A DNA stretch of 64,000 nt from Craspedostauros australis (taxonomy: Eukaryota > Bacillariophyta > Bacillariophyceae > Mastogloiales > Achnanthaceae): the NCBI GenBank assembly GCA_026770025.1, contig JAMXDE010000010.1, positions 1,736,001 through 1,800,000 on the forward strand, in the 5' to 3' direction. Numbering within the stretch: position 1 is the first letter of the stretch; each line of letters starts with the position of its first letter. Shown here piece by piece: positions 10,120-21,434 of this stretch. The position numbers and the translations under genes are program-made. The notes under the pieces are model-generated. The model was not told the origin of the DNA and did not search any database. It saw only the letters and a program-made list of their open reading frames with translations.

Positions 10120-11105
10120 GCTGGCAAACAGCTCCTCTCGACTTCAGATGATCGCCATCGCCGCAGCCATCGCTGTTGGTTTCGTGCAGATCGGACGGCG
10201 CAGCCACTCTAAAGAGTATTGGCTATTGGCTATTGGGTTTAATGGTATGGTGGTATGGTAGTATTATAGTATGGCAGCGTGAGAATGAATCCTCTCGAGA
10301 TTCGTGTGATGAGAAGAATCACAGGATGGCGATGATACCGCTGCCGCTCCGGATGTTGGAAAGAATTGGCAATAGTGCAGTTCGGGACGCTCCCGGAGGC
10401 GGACGTTGTGGCGCTGCCACAAGATCTTTGGTTTCGTTCTTGGCCGATCCCAGGAACAACATCGCCGTCGTGGAGGTTGTTTCTGCTGAAAGAGAAGCGC
10501 GATGAAACAGCCATGTCGTCATTTCAATGATTTCATCCCTGATGGCGCGTTCGACAAAGCGCATAGGGTTCGCAAACATAAGTAACACGACCAACAACCG
10601 AACGATACGTTGAGTCGATGCTCCACGTTCAACATGCCAACGACACAAAATGTACGTGTTCAACAGAAGAAGTCGGAAGCAGTGCAACATGACGTGGGTG
10701 ATCGGGCACGAAACCAAACAAGAACAAGAATGAAGAAACGCTGTGCCCTGCATACCATCAGCAGTCGTCACACCCAGCAATCACATCATCGCCCCGTTGT
10801 TTGCATCATCTTTGGAACAAGAGAGCACCAAGAAGAGCTTCTCCGCTTGCCTTCCTCAACTTTATCGAGTAGGCCGTACTAGACTCACACATCTATTCGC
10901 TCACATGCGTGACAAACAGAGAAACAGTGGACCAAGCACAACATCGGAGCCTGCTGAGGCAGCAGCGCTCGTCTCACAAAGATAAGGAACAGTAGGAACA
11001 GAAGCAATCGAAGCAAGAAAGTGTAAGACCATCATCCGGAGCAACACAGACATCCACAGCCACACTCCGCCAACACCAATAGAATAGGTCGCACCCAGCC
11101 ACACA
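10120..11105. promoter_or_regulatory. Upstream region of two divergent genes
   Basis: A 986-bp gap between divergent starts. It begins with a low-complexity TATGGTGGTATGG-type run near 10238-10277. A minus-strand frame at 10319-10780 is open but has no convincing start and no recognisable domain, so it is not called. Confidence 0.5.
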
Positions 11106-12782
11106 ATGAAGCGAACATCGACATGGACAACGTCGCGGTACGGCGAAGAAATCGCCGGCGACCAGCTGAAGCTGCTGGATGAGACCGACGTCGCCATTGC
11201 CGAATGGGCGCTGGCAGCCGACGTGGATATTGGCCTCCCAGGACCGCCATCGCTGTGCGGCTCAGACTCGGAGGGGCAGTCGGACGACCTCGCGCAGGAT
11301 GAGGAACAGCGCAGCAACAAGATCCCGGCCTACTGCCAGGCCTACGATCCGCAGCAATCCGTCTCGTGGAATCTCTTGCACGGCAACACGCATCCCATGA
11401 TGCAGCGCACCGAAACGGCCAAGGCCCGGACGCCAACCAGCGACGCGGTCCAACCCCTGCGCCCGTGGGATCACTGCGCCGTGCCGGACCGCCACACCAA
11501 CCTCGACGTGCCCACCCGATACCACAACAACAACCTGCCGGAACAGCCCGTCGCCGAGGAACTCCTCAAGCTGGATTCCAGGCAGCGCGAGAAGGTCTAC
11601 GAGGAGATCCACGGCGTCGCGCCGACGACGGTCGAGACGGACGTCTTCGTCGAGAAGTCCATCCTCAAGCTGCAGAGCCAGCTGCGCAAGATGAAGAGCG
11701 CGATGCGAAGGGACTACGACCGCGCCGCCTTTCTCAATCCGACCTACGTCAAGAGCACCAGCTTCCAGCTCATGTTCCTGCGGGCCGAATGCTTCGATGC
11801 GCCCAAGGCGGCCAAGCGCATCGTGCTGCACTTCGCGGAGAAGCGGAAGCTCTTCGGTCCGGGCCTGCTGTCAAAGCACATCACCTTCCAGGATCTCGAT
11901 GAGGAGGCCCAGAAGTCCGTCATGCTCACGGAAGGACCCTTCATGTTCCACAACTGCAGGGACAATTCCGGCCGATCGTTCTTCGTGCAACGGTACGTGC
12001 ATGAGGTCGGCAAGAACCACGAAACGCGCCGCCATCCCAAGGCGCTTTGGTACATGGTCATGTCGTGTCTCAAGCACAACGTCGACACGCAGCGGCGCGG
12101 CGTCAACCTCATCCTCTGCACGTTGGGCACCAACCCCACGGACTTCCTCTTCATGTTCGACGTCCAAAAGCGCAACTCCTCCATCTTCAAGTCCACGCCG
12201 TTCCGCATCACGGCATGCCACTTCTGCGTCGAACATCCCTGCATCAACTCCCTCGCGCGCCTCGTCATCTCCTTCTTCCCCAAGGACTTGCGCGCGCACA
12301 CCAAGATCCACCGCGGCTCAACGATGGAATGCACCTACTCCATGCAAGGCTACGGCATCGGGCGTGGAGCCTTGCCAATGGATAAATGGGGCCGCATTGA
12401 CGCAGATTTCGTCGACTCATGGATCTGCGCCATGCGCGAGTTGGAACGCATCGAGGATCAGAATCAGTTGGCCAATTTACCGCACGGCGCCATTCTCAGT
12501 CCGCACGTGAACGACATCCTCATGGGACGCGGATTGCCGTACCAAACCTACACGGGCAACATGCAGATGGTGCGGCTCGTCGATGCCAAGAAGAAGCAGT
12601 ACATGCGCGGCAATCGCAAGCAGCGGCAGCAAGTCACCAAATCCGTCATTGGGGAACTCATGCATACGTACAAGGCGCGGTTTTTGGAACGGCGAGACGG
12701 GTGCTGGATGCAGGAGCATGACGCCAAGCGCATTCATGAGAAGGTGGCCATGATCTTTCGCAATGCTGTGCGGGATCTGTGA
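11106..12782 (+). CDS. CRAL-TRIO-like protein fused to a DUF6824 domain
   Basis: A 558-aa single-exon protein. Residues 1-150 are acidic and disordered. From ~152 it reads LLKLDSRQREKVYEEIHGV, a signature I associate with a large diatom family, then FQLMFLRAECFDAPKAAKR and LHFAEKRKLFGPGLLSKHI, which fit the N-lobe of a SEC14/CRAL-TRIO-type lipid-binding module, and a lobe containing DNSGRSFFVQRYV, about residues 285-297. The last ~95 residues (from PHVNDILMGRG near 465) match DUF6824, which in other proteins reads DVLCGRGG...HPGN..F...V and ends in a helix like this one (HDAKRIHEKVAMIFRNAVRDL). DUF6824 is expanded in diatoms and thought to be nuclear, but its function is unknown. A lipid-binding module with DUF6824 suggests a lipid-responsive regulator; that is inference. 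The start at the ATG after ACACA gives the full N-terminus. Confidence 0.78.
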   Translation: MKRTSTWTTSRYGEEIAGDQLKLLDETDVAIAEWALAADVDIGLPGPPSLCGSDSEGQSDDLAQDEEQRSNKIPAYCQAYDPQQSVSWNLLHGNTHPMMQRTETAKARTPTSDAVQPLRPWDHCAVPDRHTNLDVPTRYHNNNLPEQPVAEELLKLDSRQREKVYEEIHGVAPTTVETDVFVEKSILKLQSQLRKMKSAMRRDYDRAAFLNPTYVKSTSFQLMFLRAECFDAPKAAKRIVLHFAEKRKLFGPGLLSKHITFQDLDEEAQKSVMLTEGPFMFHNCRDNSGRSFFVQRYVHEVGKNHETRRHPKALWYMVMSCLKHNVDTQRRGVNLILCTLGTNPTDFLFMFDVQKRNSSIFKSTPFRITACHFCVEHPCINSLARLVISFFPKDLRAHTKIHRGSTMECTYSMQGYGIGRGALPMDKWGRIDADFVDSWICAMRELERIEDQNQLANLPHGAILSPHVNDILMGRGLPYQTYTGNMQMVRLVDAKKKQYMRGNRKQRQQVTKSVIGELMHTYKARFLERRDGCWMQEHDAKRIHEKVAMIFRNAVRDL

Positions 12783-13339
12783 GGTGGGAGGAAATTGGGC
12801 CGCGATGGTCGCACGTAGTGATCGAGGGAACGGACGGTGCCAACGATTTAGAAGAGCCGCGACGTAGGAGCAGCACTTCCTTTCAGAGGACAATTTTAGC
12901 TTAGAAACTTGCATGTCTTTGTATCACTACAATACTCGGCATCATGTAGCCAGAGGCACGTAAAGTATGGTACATGGTATGGTGGGTATGGGAGAGCACG
13001 ATAGTCAGTGGAATCCAGACGTGGAGACTGCACATTTAAGTTTTGATATGCTAATTTACCGAATATTTCGAACATGTCAGTCATTGTTTTCCACAGACAG
13101 ACAATACGGACAAGATAAACAGACATGCGATAGAACGCAGTCGTTGTTTGCAAACATCCACGAAACAACAGCCAAGCGTGTCCATATTCGCCGTTTAGGG
13201 TGTGATGGCTATGTGGCACCAAGAACCCCAAGAGCAAACGCCCACACCGGAAAGAAAACCAGCGATTGGTTGGCTCGTCTTCGTGACTGTTTTGGCGTCA
13301 GCGGTACGGCTGGTTGTGACATTTTGAATAGTAGCCTGC
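12783..13339. other. Intergenic before the duplicated unit
   Basis: Contains the 3' end of the DUF6824 gene and a low-complexity TATGGTACATGGTATGGTGG run near 12967. The open frame from 12967 crosses into the duplicated block, is not matched in copy B and is not coding-like. No RNA gene seen. Confidence 0.5.
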
Positions 13340-14703
13340 GGGAGTCACCAAGTGAGGTCTTTGATGCTTTGGATCGCACAAATCCTCTGCATTTCGAGCA
13401 TCGCACAGATGGCACAGAGGCGTCTGTGAGTTTTGATATTTCAGATGGAAACCTTTCGCTTCCTCGTCTCCATCTGGAGCATCGACATTGCAGCCATCAG
13501 ATGATGCTCCCATACCTGGAGTGTGCAATTGCTCCGTTGACCCTGTCCTGCGCTTCACAAGTGCGGGGAGAGTACGGCAGAGTCGTTCAATTTCTTCACT
13601 TGTGGCTCCATCGAACTTTCATTTTAGCGTGCCATACGCTGTGTTGGGAATCGCATCAGCACGTGCATGAGGTCACGGACGGTTCTTCGGCATTTGGGTT
13701 GAAGCTGCTCCTTGATTGTTGTGCCCTTCGTGTTATTATGGACATAGGTATGCGTGAATGAGAGTTCGCCATCGTTCCACATCATGGTACTTATGCCTGC
13801 ACCCGATGTCAGTTTGCAGTTATCTCAAGTGAATGGCTTTTTACGTCGCGAACATGGGACCAAAAAAAGCAGAATTGTGTGGAGAGGTTCAGTTGACAAA
13901 CATCTCTGTCTCGCCATGTTGTTACTGTTTGGTGTTGCGATTTTCTGAAGTCGATAGCGCTTTGGTGTTGTTATAGTAGCCTTCCACTCGTCCGCATTGG
14001 CGACAACCACAAGGAGGTCACTCCATCCATGTCGTATGTTGGTTGCTGCCGTTGTTTGCAAAATAGTTATGGAGTAGATCGTGTCTGTGCTCTCCAACGA
14101 TGCATTTGGACGGTCAACAGGTAATGGCAAATTGTGGACACACGAAACGAGGTTAAAGGCACACCCCACCAGAAGGCAGGAGGAACTTTGCTCCGACGGG
14201 AAGCGACCATCACGTCGGAGATGAGCAGAATCGACTCAGCTCGCTGAGGTGAAACGTCCAGGCCGCGCTATCCGCTCACAGGACCGACCATCATTGCGGC
14301 TCCAAAACGCCACACAACGGAGCGAAAGCCTCGCACACCAACCACCAAGACGCACAAAGTGGTAGCACAGGCGGCAAAGACGCCGCGGTTTCCATCCGCC
14401 AGGGAGCCAAGAACGCACCAGCGTCGTTTGCCGATCCAGTTCCTCCGTTTCCGCAACTCCAACCAACCCACACCATCATACGTACGAGCAGAAGCTGCTC
14501 CGCGCGTGCTCGTATCCCACCACAATTCTCAACATCGAGACCAAAACAGGACCATCAGGAGAGACGGGCAAACCATAGCAGCAGCATTTGTATGGACCTA
14601 AGAGTGCGCAGGTATTACATTACGAATTCTAGAACAATACCATACTGTTGTATTGCATAATACCATACTATTGTACTCCAGCACGAGCGCAGGCGCCATC
14701 AAC
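13340..14703 (-). other. Upstream part of duplicated unit, possible decayed minus-strand gene
   Basis: In both copies the stretch upstream of the ATPase gene carries similar minus-strand peptide pieces: an RCSKCRGFVR segment at 13,209-13,415 and 23,353-23,637, and in another frame RRTVRDLMHVLMRFPTQRMAR (25,680-25,862, and the matching place in copy A). Frames are interrupted in each copy, so if this was a gene it was dead before or soon after the duplication. I do not recognise it; a zinc-finger-bearing transposase remnant is one possibility. The 3' 500 bp, closer to the ATPase start, probably serve as its promoter and leader. A 40-bp TA-rich direct repeat (AATACCATACT..TTGTA, twice) sits just before the ATG in copy A and occurs once in copy B. 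Confidence 0.4.
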
Positions 14704-17700
14704 ATGACCACAATTGCTGAGCACAAGCACAAGGACGCGACCTCCATTCCTGAATTCGAGAGCGCTCGAACCAACATGCAAATCGACAAGGTGGGAGACA
14801 ATGCGCACGGTCCCGAAGATCTGAGTCTATCCCATGATGCCTCCTCCATCGTCAGTGACCTGGATTCGCACCAAGCGGAGCTTCCCTTCGACCAGGTTGG
14901 TCTGATCGGCAGGAGCAAGGAGCTCAGGTTGCTTCGGCATGCATTCAACAAGACTTTCATGGGGACAGCCAAACGTAGCGGTACGTCTCGCGATGCCAAA
15001 GAACCCAACATCTGTGACATCAGCGGTGACAGCAGCATCGGCAAGAGCCTGGATTCTGCAGAGTTTGAAACGGATGATCCGAAGAGCAACCGTAGCATCG
15101 AAAATGACCACAGCAGCGCTTTGCTGCCAGCCGTCCCACCCTCGAGAAGGACGCTCGTGCTCATACCGGGGCACTCGGGCAGTGGAAAGACGGCGCTTGC
15201 CATGCAAGTGAAACAATTCGGGTCTGCCCAAGACACCACCAAACGGCAACCACCCTTCCATGGTTTCTTCGCATGTGGCAAATGCGAGATCTCCGAAATG
15301 AATGCGGAACAACCGTACGCCGGCATCAAATCGGCCTTGATGGATCTGTGCAATCAGATCCTCTGCTTGCCAAGGGACGAGCAGCAGACGGATTTCTTGG
15401 TCACCGTACCGCCGTCGAAGATGGTCAAGAAAGCGGCATCAATGACCGCATCAGAATCCACCGCGGCCTCGTCGTCTTCCGGATCCTCGGCTGCATCGGT
15501 GTCGTCATCGTCGTCATCTCCATCGTCGTTACCAACAGCGAACGTGGCAAATGCAAGGTCTGATGGAGACACGGATCCTTCCTCGCCGCCAGACACCGCG
15601 AACGACCCGCGGCGGCTCTCCATTCTTCGGGAAAAGCTGAAACAAGGAATGACACGAGGCGAGATTCTCGCGCTGTCCAATGTCATCCCCGAACTTCCCC
15701 AAGTCGTTTACGGCGTCGACTTCCTGGAAGTGATCGGCGATTCTGTCAGCACTGGCGCCTCCGCCAAGCAAGTGAGTGACGAATCCTGCGCCATGAGCGT
15801 ATCGACCACGTTCTCAATGAGACAACACAAGGCCAGACCGTGGACCGAGCGCATCGGATACCGCGCCCACGGCGACAGGCTCAAGTTCGCCCTCCAGAAG
15901 CTGATCCAGACTGTGTGCAGCTACTGCCCCCTGGTCTTCGTCGTTGATGATCTGCAGTGGGCGGACAAGGCGTCGCTGGATATTCTCAAATCATGGATGT
16001 TCGACACCCAGAATTCGTCCCTGATGGTGATTGGATGCTACAGATCCAACCTCCTTGAGGAAAATGATTCCCTCAAGGCCACCCTGACGACTCTCGAAGA
16101 ATCCAAGCGAGAGAGGTCGTTGCGGATCGTCAACCTCCCCATCCAAGACCTGGAACTCCATCACATAAATGAGATGCTGTGTCGTTTGCTGGGCTCTCAA
16201 CCATCGAACGCATCCAACACGTTGGATGTCACCGACCAAAGCGTTGGCGGCCACTGCAAGGTCGTGGAAGCTCTTGCCGATGTTGTGCATAAGAAGACAG
16301 GAGGCAACCCTTTGTTCATTCAACGATTCCTGCAATCGTTGGTGCATGACAAGTTGCTGAGATACAACGCCTCGTCGTTCTCGCCAGCACGAACACCAGC
16401 ATCAACATCGAAATCAACATCGAAATCAACAGCGGCACCTGCATGGAAGTGGACATGGGACGATGACGAAATGAAAGCCAGGTCGCCAACCGCCACCACC
16501 GTCCTCACCATCATGAAGAACAAGTTGAAGCAGGTCACGAATGCATGCCAGATCCTCCCCATTGCGGCATGCTTGGGTGCGTCGTTTTCATACTCGACGA
16601 TCTCTATTGTCATGCGCGGCCTCTCGATCCATTCGGCTCATTCGGCCTTCGTGCAGGAGCTGTTCGGAATCGATCGATTCGTTTCGACCAAAGACATCGG
16701 CAAGATGCTGAGAGCATGCGAGCGCGAAGGCCTGCTGGAGAAATCACAAGGCCGTGCAGCTTCTGCGGACGAACGCAACCAGCTGTCTTCGATCACGGAA
16801 TCCAGCAACCTGCAAAGGAAGAAGGCCAGAGGTGGCTCCAAGAAATCCATCATCTACAATTTCAGCCATGACAAGGTCCAAGAAGCGGCTCTGGATTTGG
16901 TGGAGGAAAAGGAGCAGCTTTCAGAGCTCAAGTACCGTGTTGGCGAGATCCTGCTGTTCGGCCTCCCGGAGGAGGAGCTCGATCAGAAGATCTTCATGGT
17001 CACCAACCTCGTCAACTCCAGACTTGATCTCGTGCCTGACGTCAACAAAGGCAACCGCGGCAGGCGCGTGACGATGCTCAATTTCCATGCCGGCACCAAG
17101 GCCGTCAGCTGCTCGGCGTTCCAGCTGGCGTCCATCTACTTCAAGCATTCCATCGATCTCCTCCCCAACAACCACTGGGACGTGATGAGCGACGAGACTT
17201 TGGAGATCTACAGCGCCGCGGCCGAGTGTGCGTTTGTCCTATCAAATCTTGACCAGGCTCGCAGGTACTGCACCGTCATCACGGAATCCAAATGCGATAC
17301 GCTGCTCAAGATCGATGCCTACCAAACCCTCATCGACGTGGCGATGGCTGAGGTCCAAAAAGACACGCAGGAGGCAAGCGCCGTGGGTATCTGCATGGAC
17401 GTTCTCTCCCAGCTGGGGTGCAAGCTTCCGAAACCGGGGTTCCAGCGGATGTTCCACAGCGCCATTGGTTTGATCAAGCTGAAGCACACAGTTTCCAAGA
17501 TCACTCCAAAGGTGATCAATGATCTTCGCGTCATCGACAACGAGAAGGAGGATGCCATTTTACGAATATTGGGGAAACTGACCAAGGTCTGCTACTTCTT
17601 TGATAAAAAGTCCATCACATGCGTAGTGCTGCAGATCATGCGTCGAACTCTCAAGTACGGCGTATCTGAGCACTCTCCCTCGGCTTTCCTCATCCTGAGC

Positions 17701-18725
17701 GTCATGACGGAGTTCGGTTTTGGCAACGCTAAGACCAAGCAGATCCTGGGACAGAGGGCGCTCGATTTGATGGAGAAGATGGACAATCCGTCCACGGCGA
17801 CTAGGATTATTTTCAACAATTACTCGTTGGTCCAGCACTGGAAGCGCCCTCTCGAGGACATGAGGCAGCCATTCCTAGACACGTACCGCATGGGGATGTC
17901 CATCGGCGACGTCGACACCGCAGCATGGAGTGTCGCGGTGTACATCGGAGTCGGCTTTGCCACCGGAACGCCATTGGACCAGATCGATGCCGACTGCGCG
18001 ACGTACTCTAGGGTCTTGCTCGATTTCCACCAGAGCGTACAATACGCATTCTTCATCACCTTTTGGCAGCAGATCCTCAACCTTCGCGGTGCGTCCAAGC
18101 ATCGCATCTTGCTCATCGGCGACGCCTTCGACGAGAGCACCATCACCGCCGGTGGTGATAATGCGACGCAAGGGCTCTACTACAGAGCAACGATGATCTC
18201 AAAAAGGCACTTTGCTACTACTTTGGGAAATACGAAGAAGGCGCCAAACTGTCGGCACCCCACATCGATCTAGTCATGAAAGACTATCCAGGCTCGTATT
18301 CGGTGCCTCCGGTCGTATTCCGGACCGGACTCTGTTGCTTTGTGGCCACACAATCGAAGAAGGGCAACCGCCTTTATCGCAGGACGGCTCAGAAATGCCG
18401 GAAGCAACTGAAGGCATGGAGCAAGCAGGGGCATCCCAACTGCCCGCACTACATCATGCTCCTGGATGCCGAACACAAGTGGCTGCACGGCAACCTCAAG
18501 GCCGCCACAGAACTCTTCACCCGGGCCATTCAAAGTGCTTCCGAGCGTGGGTACATCAATGATCAAGCACTCGCGAATGAGCGGCTGGGAGATTGCTGGA
18601 TGGAACGTGGCCGGGATGATGACGCGAGGTCTCCATACGAAGAGTCCATTCGCTTGTATCAACAATGGGGAGCAACGAGAAAGGTCGAGGATCTGAAGGA
18701 AAAGGTGGATCAGATCTTTCAATGA
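14704..18725 (+). pseudogene. STAND/AAA_16 ATPase, copy A, frameshifted near the C-terminus
   Basis: Same gene as the intact copy at 26,702. It starts at the equivalent ATG (MTTIAEHKHK); an in-frame ATG at 14,653 lies in the extra TA-rich repeat and is not shared. The reading frame keeps Walker A (GHSGSGKTALA), Walker B (LVFVVDDLQWAD) and most of the helical-repeat region, then loses one base near 18,210 (CTCAAAAAGG where copy B has CTCAAAAATGG). It runs 22 foreign codons to a stop ending at 18,273, giving 1189 aa. The lost 158-codon C-terminus is still readable in the next frame at 18,276-18,725 and is nearly identical to copy B, so the break is very recent. It may be expressed as a truncated protein; a sequencing or assembly error in the A-run is the main alternative. 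The Ser-rich linker is ~6 residues shorter than in copy B. Confidence 0.85.
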
Positions 18726-18950
18726 ATAGTGCGGCATGGCATGGCATGTATTGGACATGTTGCGATGGTGTACCAGTACTCAATGGGATCTATCACACTA
18801 CGAGGAGGGGAATGTTTGTTTTCGTATTATCGACTTGGTAATCTTCTTTAATATGGATGCAATAGTACTCTCGAGAGTAGATGTTGTGCTCTTCGGTTGT
18901 GTGGAGCAAGATGGCGTGTCTCTCACAGAGTACTCACGTTCGACTCTGCT

Positions 18951-19832
18951 CATGTTTGCCAGGAATCGAGGGTGCGACTATGTATTAATATCATATATTA
19001 CCGCACCTCCCAAAATACCAAAAATAGACTGACCGATAAATCAAAGTCGGACACACTCGCAAGTCTATTGTGGACCTTCCTCCTCTGTGTCAAGAGTATG
19101 ACGGATGATGGACAGACTAAAGGTGTGACATGGTTGAGATGATTGACGAACCAACATGGCGAACAATGGATGTGAAAGGGAGACTGAAACACCGAAGTGT
19201 TCCAAGCACGATGGTTGACCAGTTGAACCAAACATCTATACGAAAACGCTATCAAGGTTGTGTCACTCAGAACCCAGAACATGATTACGTGACTGAGAGA
19301 GAACCACCAAAGGAGAACAAAGCGCGGACTGGAACATCATCGAAGGATTGGACTGATCGTGCCAGAACACCATGTTCTGAACCAAGTGTGACCACCAGTG
19401 AACATGTGAGAAGAGTGAGTGAACAACACGGAAGAGTGCACTGAATGAGTGATGGATGCCTGATAGGAAGAGAGTGAAATCAGCATTGGTATGCATGCAC
19501 TGTAGGAGTGTAGTAGGAAACCTCAATGGACAAGCATAATGAAATGCACCTATCATGAGCAATGAGATGCGAATGATGGAGGAGGTTTGCTATGATGAAT
19601 GCAGGAGCATCTACAGGGTGCCACTAGCATCATTGTGGGCAAGCGACTTGAGGAAACAAGAAATGAAGATGTTGTTCTCACAGTTCTAAAACGGTACAGT
19701 TTAATAAAGGTTAAACTACAGTGTCAATACCCCGGATTTCCAACACGTTTCGAAACGTTACGATTGAAATCCTACGTTTCAACCACCATCAGCACAGCAA
19801 CACCTGCCAACACCCTTACCACCACCATCATC
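18951..19832. other. Spacer 3' of copy A, leading into the Copia fossil
   Basis: AG-rich on the plus strand from ~19,130 to 19,600. A 104-codon plus-strand frame (19,130-19,444) has no recognisable domain. This could be the decayed leader or terminal repeat of the adjacent Copia fossil, but I found no second copy downstream to prove it. Confidence 0.35.
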
Positions 19833-21434
19833 ATGAGTTCCTTTTTAGGCAAGTCCAATCGTTACCTTATCGTGTTCAACGGAAAGAAGTCCAACTGGAA
19901 TGCATGGAGTGCGAAGTACCTAGGCCGCGCTGATCGCAAAGGCTACGGCAACTTTTACCTCCAAGCTCTTGACACCGTAGTGGTGAAGGATGAGCTACTT
20001 GGACCAACTGATCTCGTCGCCCCACCAGGCGGAGATGCAGGTAAGACAGGTCCCAAGAAGGTGTCAGTCATGTCCTACAAGGAGAAGGCTGAGTACCGAA
20101 AGGCATTGGCAAAGTACACGTTTGAAGAACTGACCATAGCTATCAACCATGAAACTCCGTAAGGCAATGTCGCCTTCATGGTTGTGCTGGGATGCAAGAG
20201 CGGTACCTACGAAAGTGGTGATCCAAGCAAGGCGTGGAAGGCGCTCGAGTGCATCTACGAGCAACGCACTGCACCTGTGAAGGCGCAGTTGTTGGTTCAA
20301 CTCAACGGAATGCGGTTGAAGAAGGGCGAGCGCCCTGATTCGTTCCTCACCAACATGGAGGTGCTCCGCAACCGTTTGGAGAACGCTGGTGTCAAGATGG
20401 ACACCGAGCAATACCACATGCTTGTGCTCAACGCTCTTGGGAGAGACTACGAGATGGACGTGAAGCTCATAGAGCTCAAGTTTGCAGGAAAGGAAGAGAA
20501 GATGACAGTTGAAGACATCCGCGAGGCCGTGAGCCTCACCTACAACCGCCACCATATCAAACATGGTTCTATGCGCAAAGGAGGCAACCATGGCAAGGAG
20601 GAGATGGCCTTGGCTGCAATCGGCGGGTTCAAGGGCTGTCGAAATGTGTGACATCAGTAATTCCCGTTTGTACGGGACTAAACCAGAATAGAGTACAGAA
20701 ACAACAAATTCCCCCTCACCGTCAATGTGGCAAGCGCATGATCGATCATTCCTGAGCATTACAAGAGCATGTTACTTTTGGGACTACGGAGAATTTCGAC
20801 AAAGGGCAACTGTCGCAACTGTGGTGTCTACGGCCACATGAAGATGGACCGTCGCTCCCCAACCAAGAGCGGCAATGGCAAGCAAGGCGGAGGTGCCAAG
20901 AAAAACAGCAACCATGGCAAGAGCAATTCCTGCGCCAGCGGCTTCAATGGCAAGTGCAAGTTCTGTGGCAAGACAGGCCATAAGATCTTGCAGTTCTTCA
21001 AGTTGAGAGCAGTGATGAAGGACGCAGACTCAGTCAATGTGGCTACTGATGGGATGGACAGCATGGACGACGTCGCGCTGGTCACCATCGATGATGTGAT
21101 GATGTGTCACAAAATCGTGAAGGATGGAGAAATCGTGCGCAACATCGAAAATGTGTGTCGAGATGTACATGTGAGTATATGTCAAGATGTACGTGTATAT
21201 GTGCATTGTTCACCCGTTATTCTCAAATACGTACTTGGACAGCACAACTACATTCGTGTCAATAGTATGCTGCAATTCGTCAGAATTACAGTGGAAATGG
21301 AACACAGGAAAACGAGCAGAATTTCTGGAGGAAATTTGCAATCGACGATTTCTGAGAGAATTGGAAATATCGTCCGTCCATCCATCAACGGAAATGTATG
21401 GTACCAAGAGAATCTTGAGGTACCTCCCAACTAA
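19833..21434 (+). mobile_element. Ty1/Copia-type LTR retrotransposon fossil (gag part)
   Basis: A broken relic of a Ty1/Copia-type element. The recognisable part is gag: an N-terminal region reading NWNAWSAKYLGRADRKGYG (UBN2/gag-like), a helical capsid-like region with MRLKKGERPDSFLTNME, and two CCHC-type zinc-knuckle remnants (CRNCGVYGHMK and CKFCGKTGHKI). No protease, integrase, reverse transcriptase or RNase H segment is seen downstream, and no matching terminal repeats were found, so the element is strongly truncated. It has several breaks. It lies between the two copies of the ATPase duplication. Age: moderately old, since gag is still readable but the rest is gone. Confidence 0.75.

Larger units (their letters stand above)
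13340..18950. repeat. Segmental duplication, copy A
   Basis: About 5.6 kb repeated in direct orientation at 23,390-30,966. Similarity begins near GGAGTCACCAAGTGAGG and ends just after CACGTTCGACTCTGC, where the two sequences part abruptly. It includes the ATPase gene, ~1.36 kb upstream and ~0.2 kb downstream. Copy A lacks the Harbinger element found in copy B and so keeps the empty target site at 13,571-13,573. Divergence is uneven: the 5' flank and the gene's ends differ clearly, while about 1.3 kb in the middle of the gene is almost identical. Confidence 0.92.

Noticed and set aside
9254-10207. 317-codon minus-strand frame alongside the glycosyltransferase
   Set aside because: Different frame of the same strand; the other frame has the anchor, DxD and C-terminal motifs.
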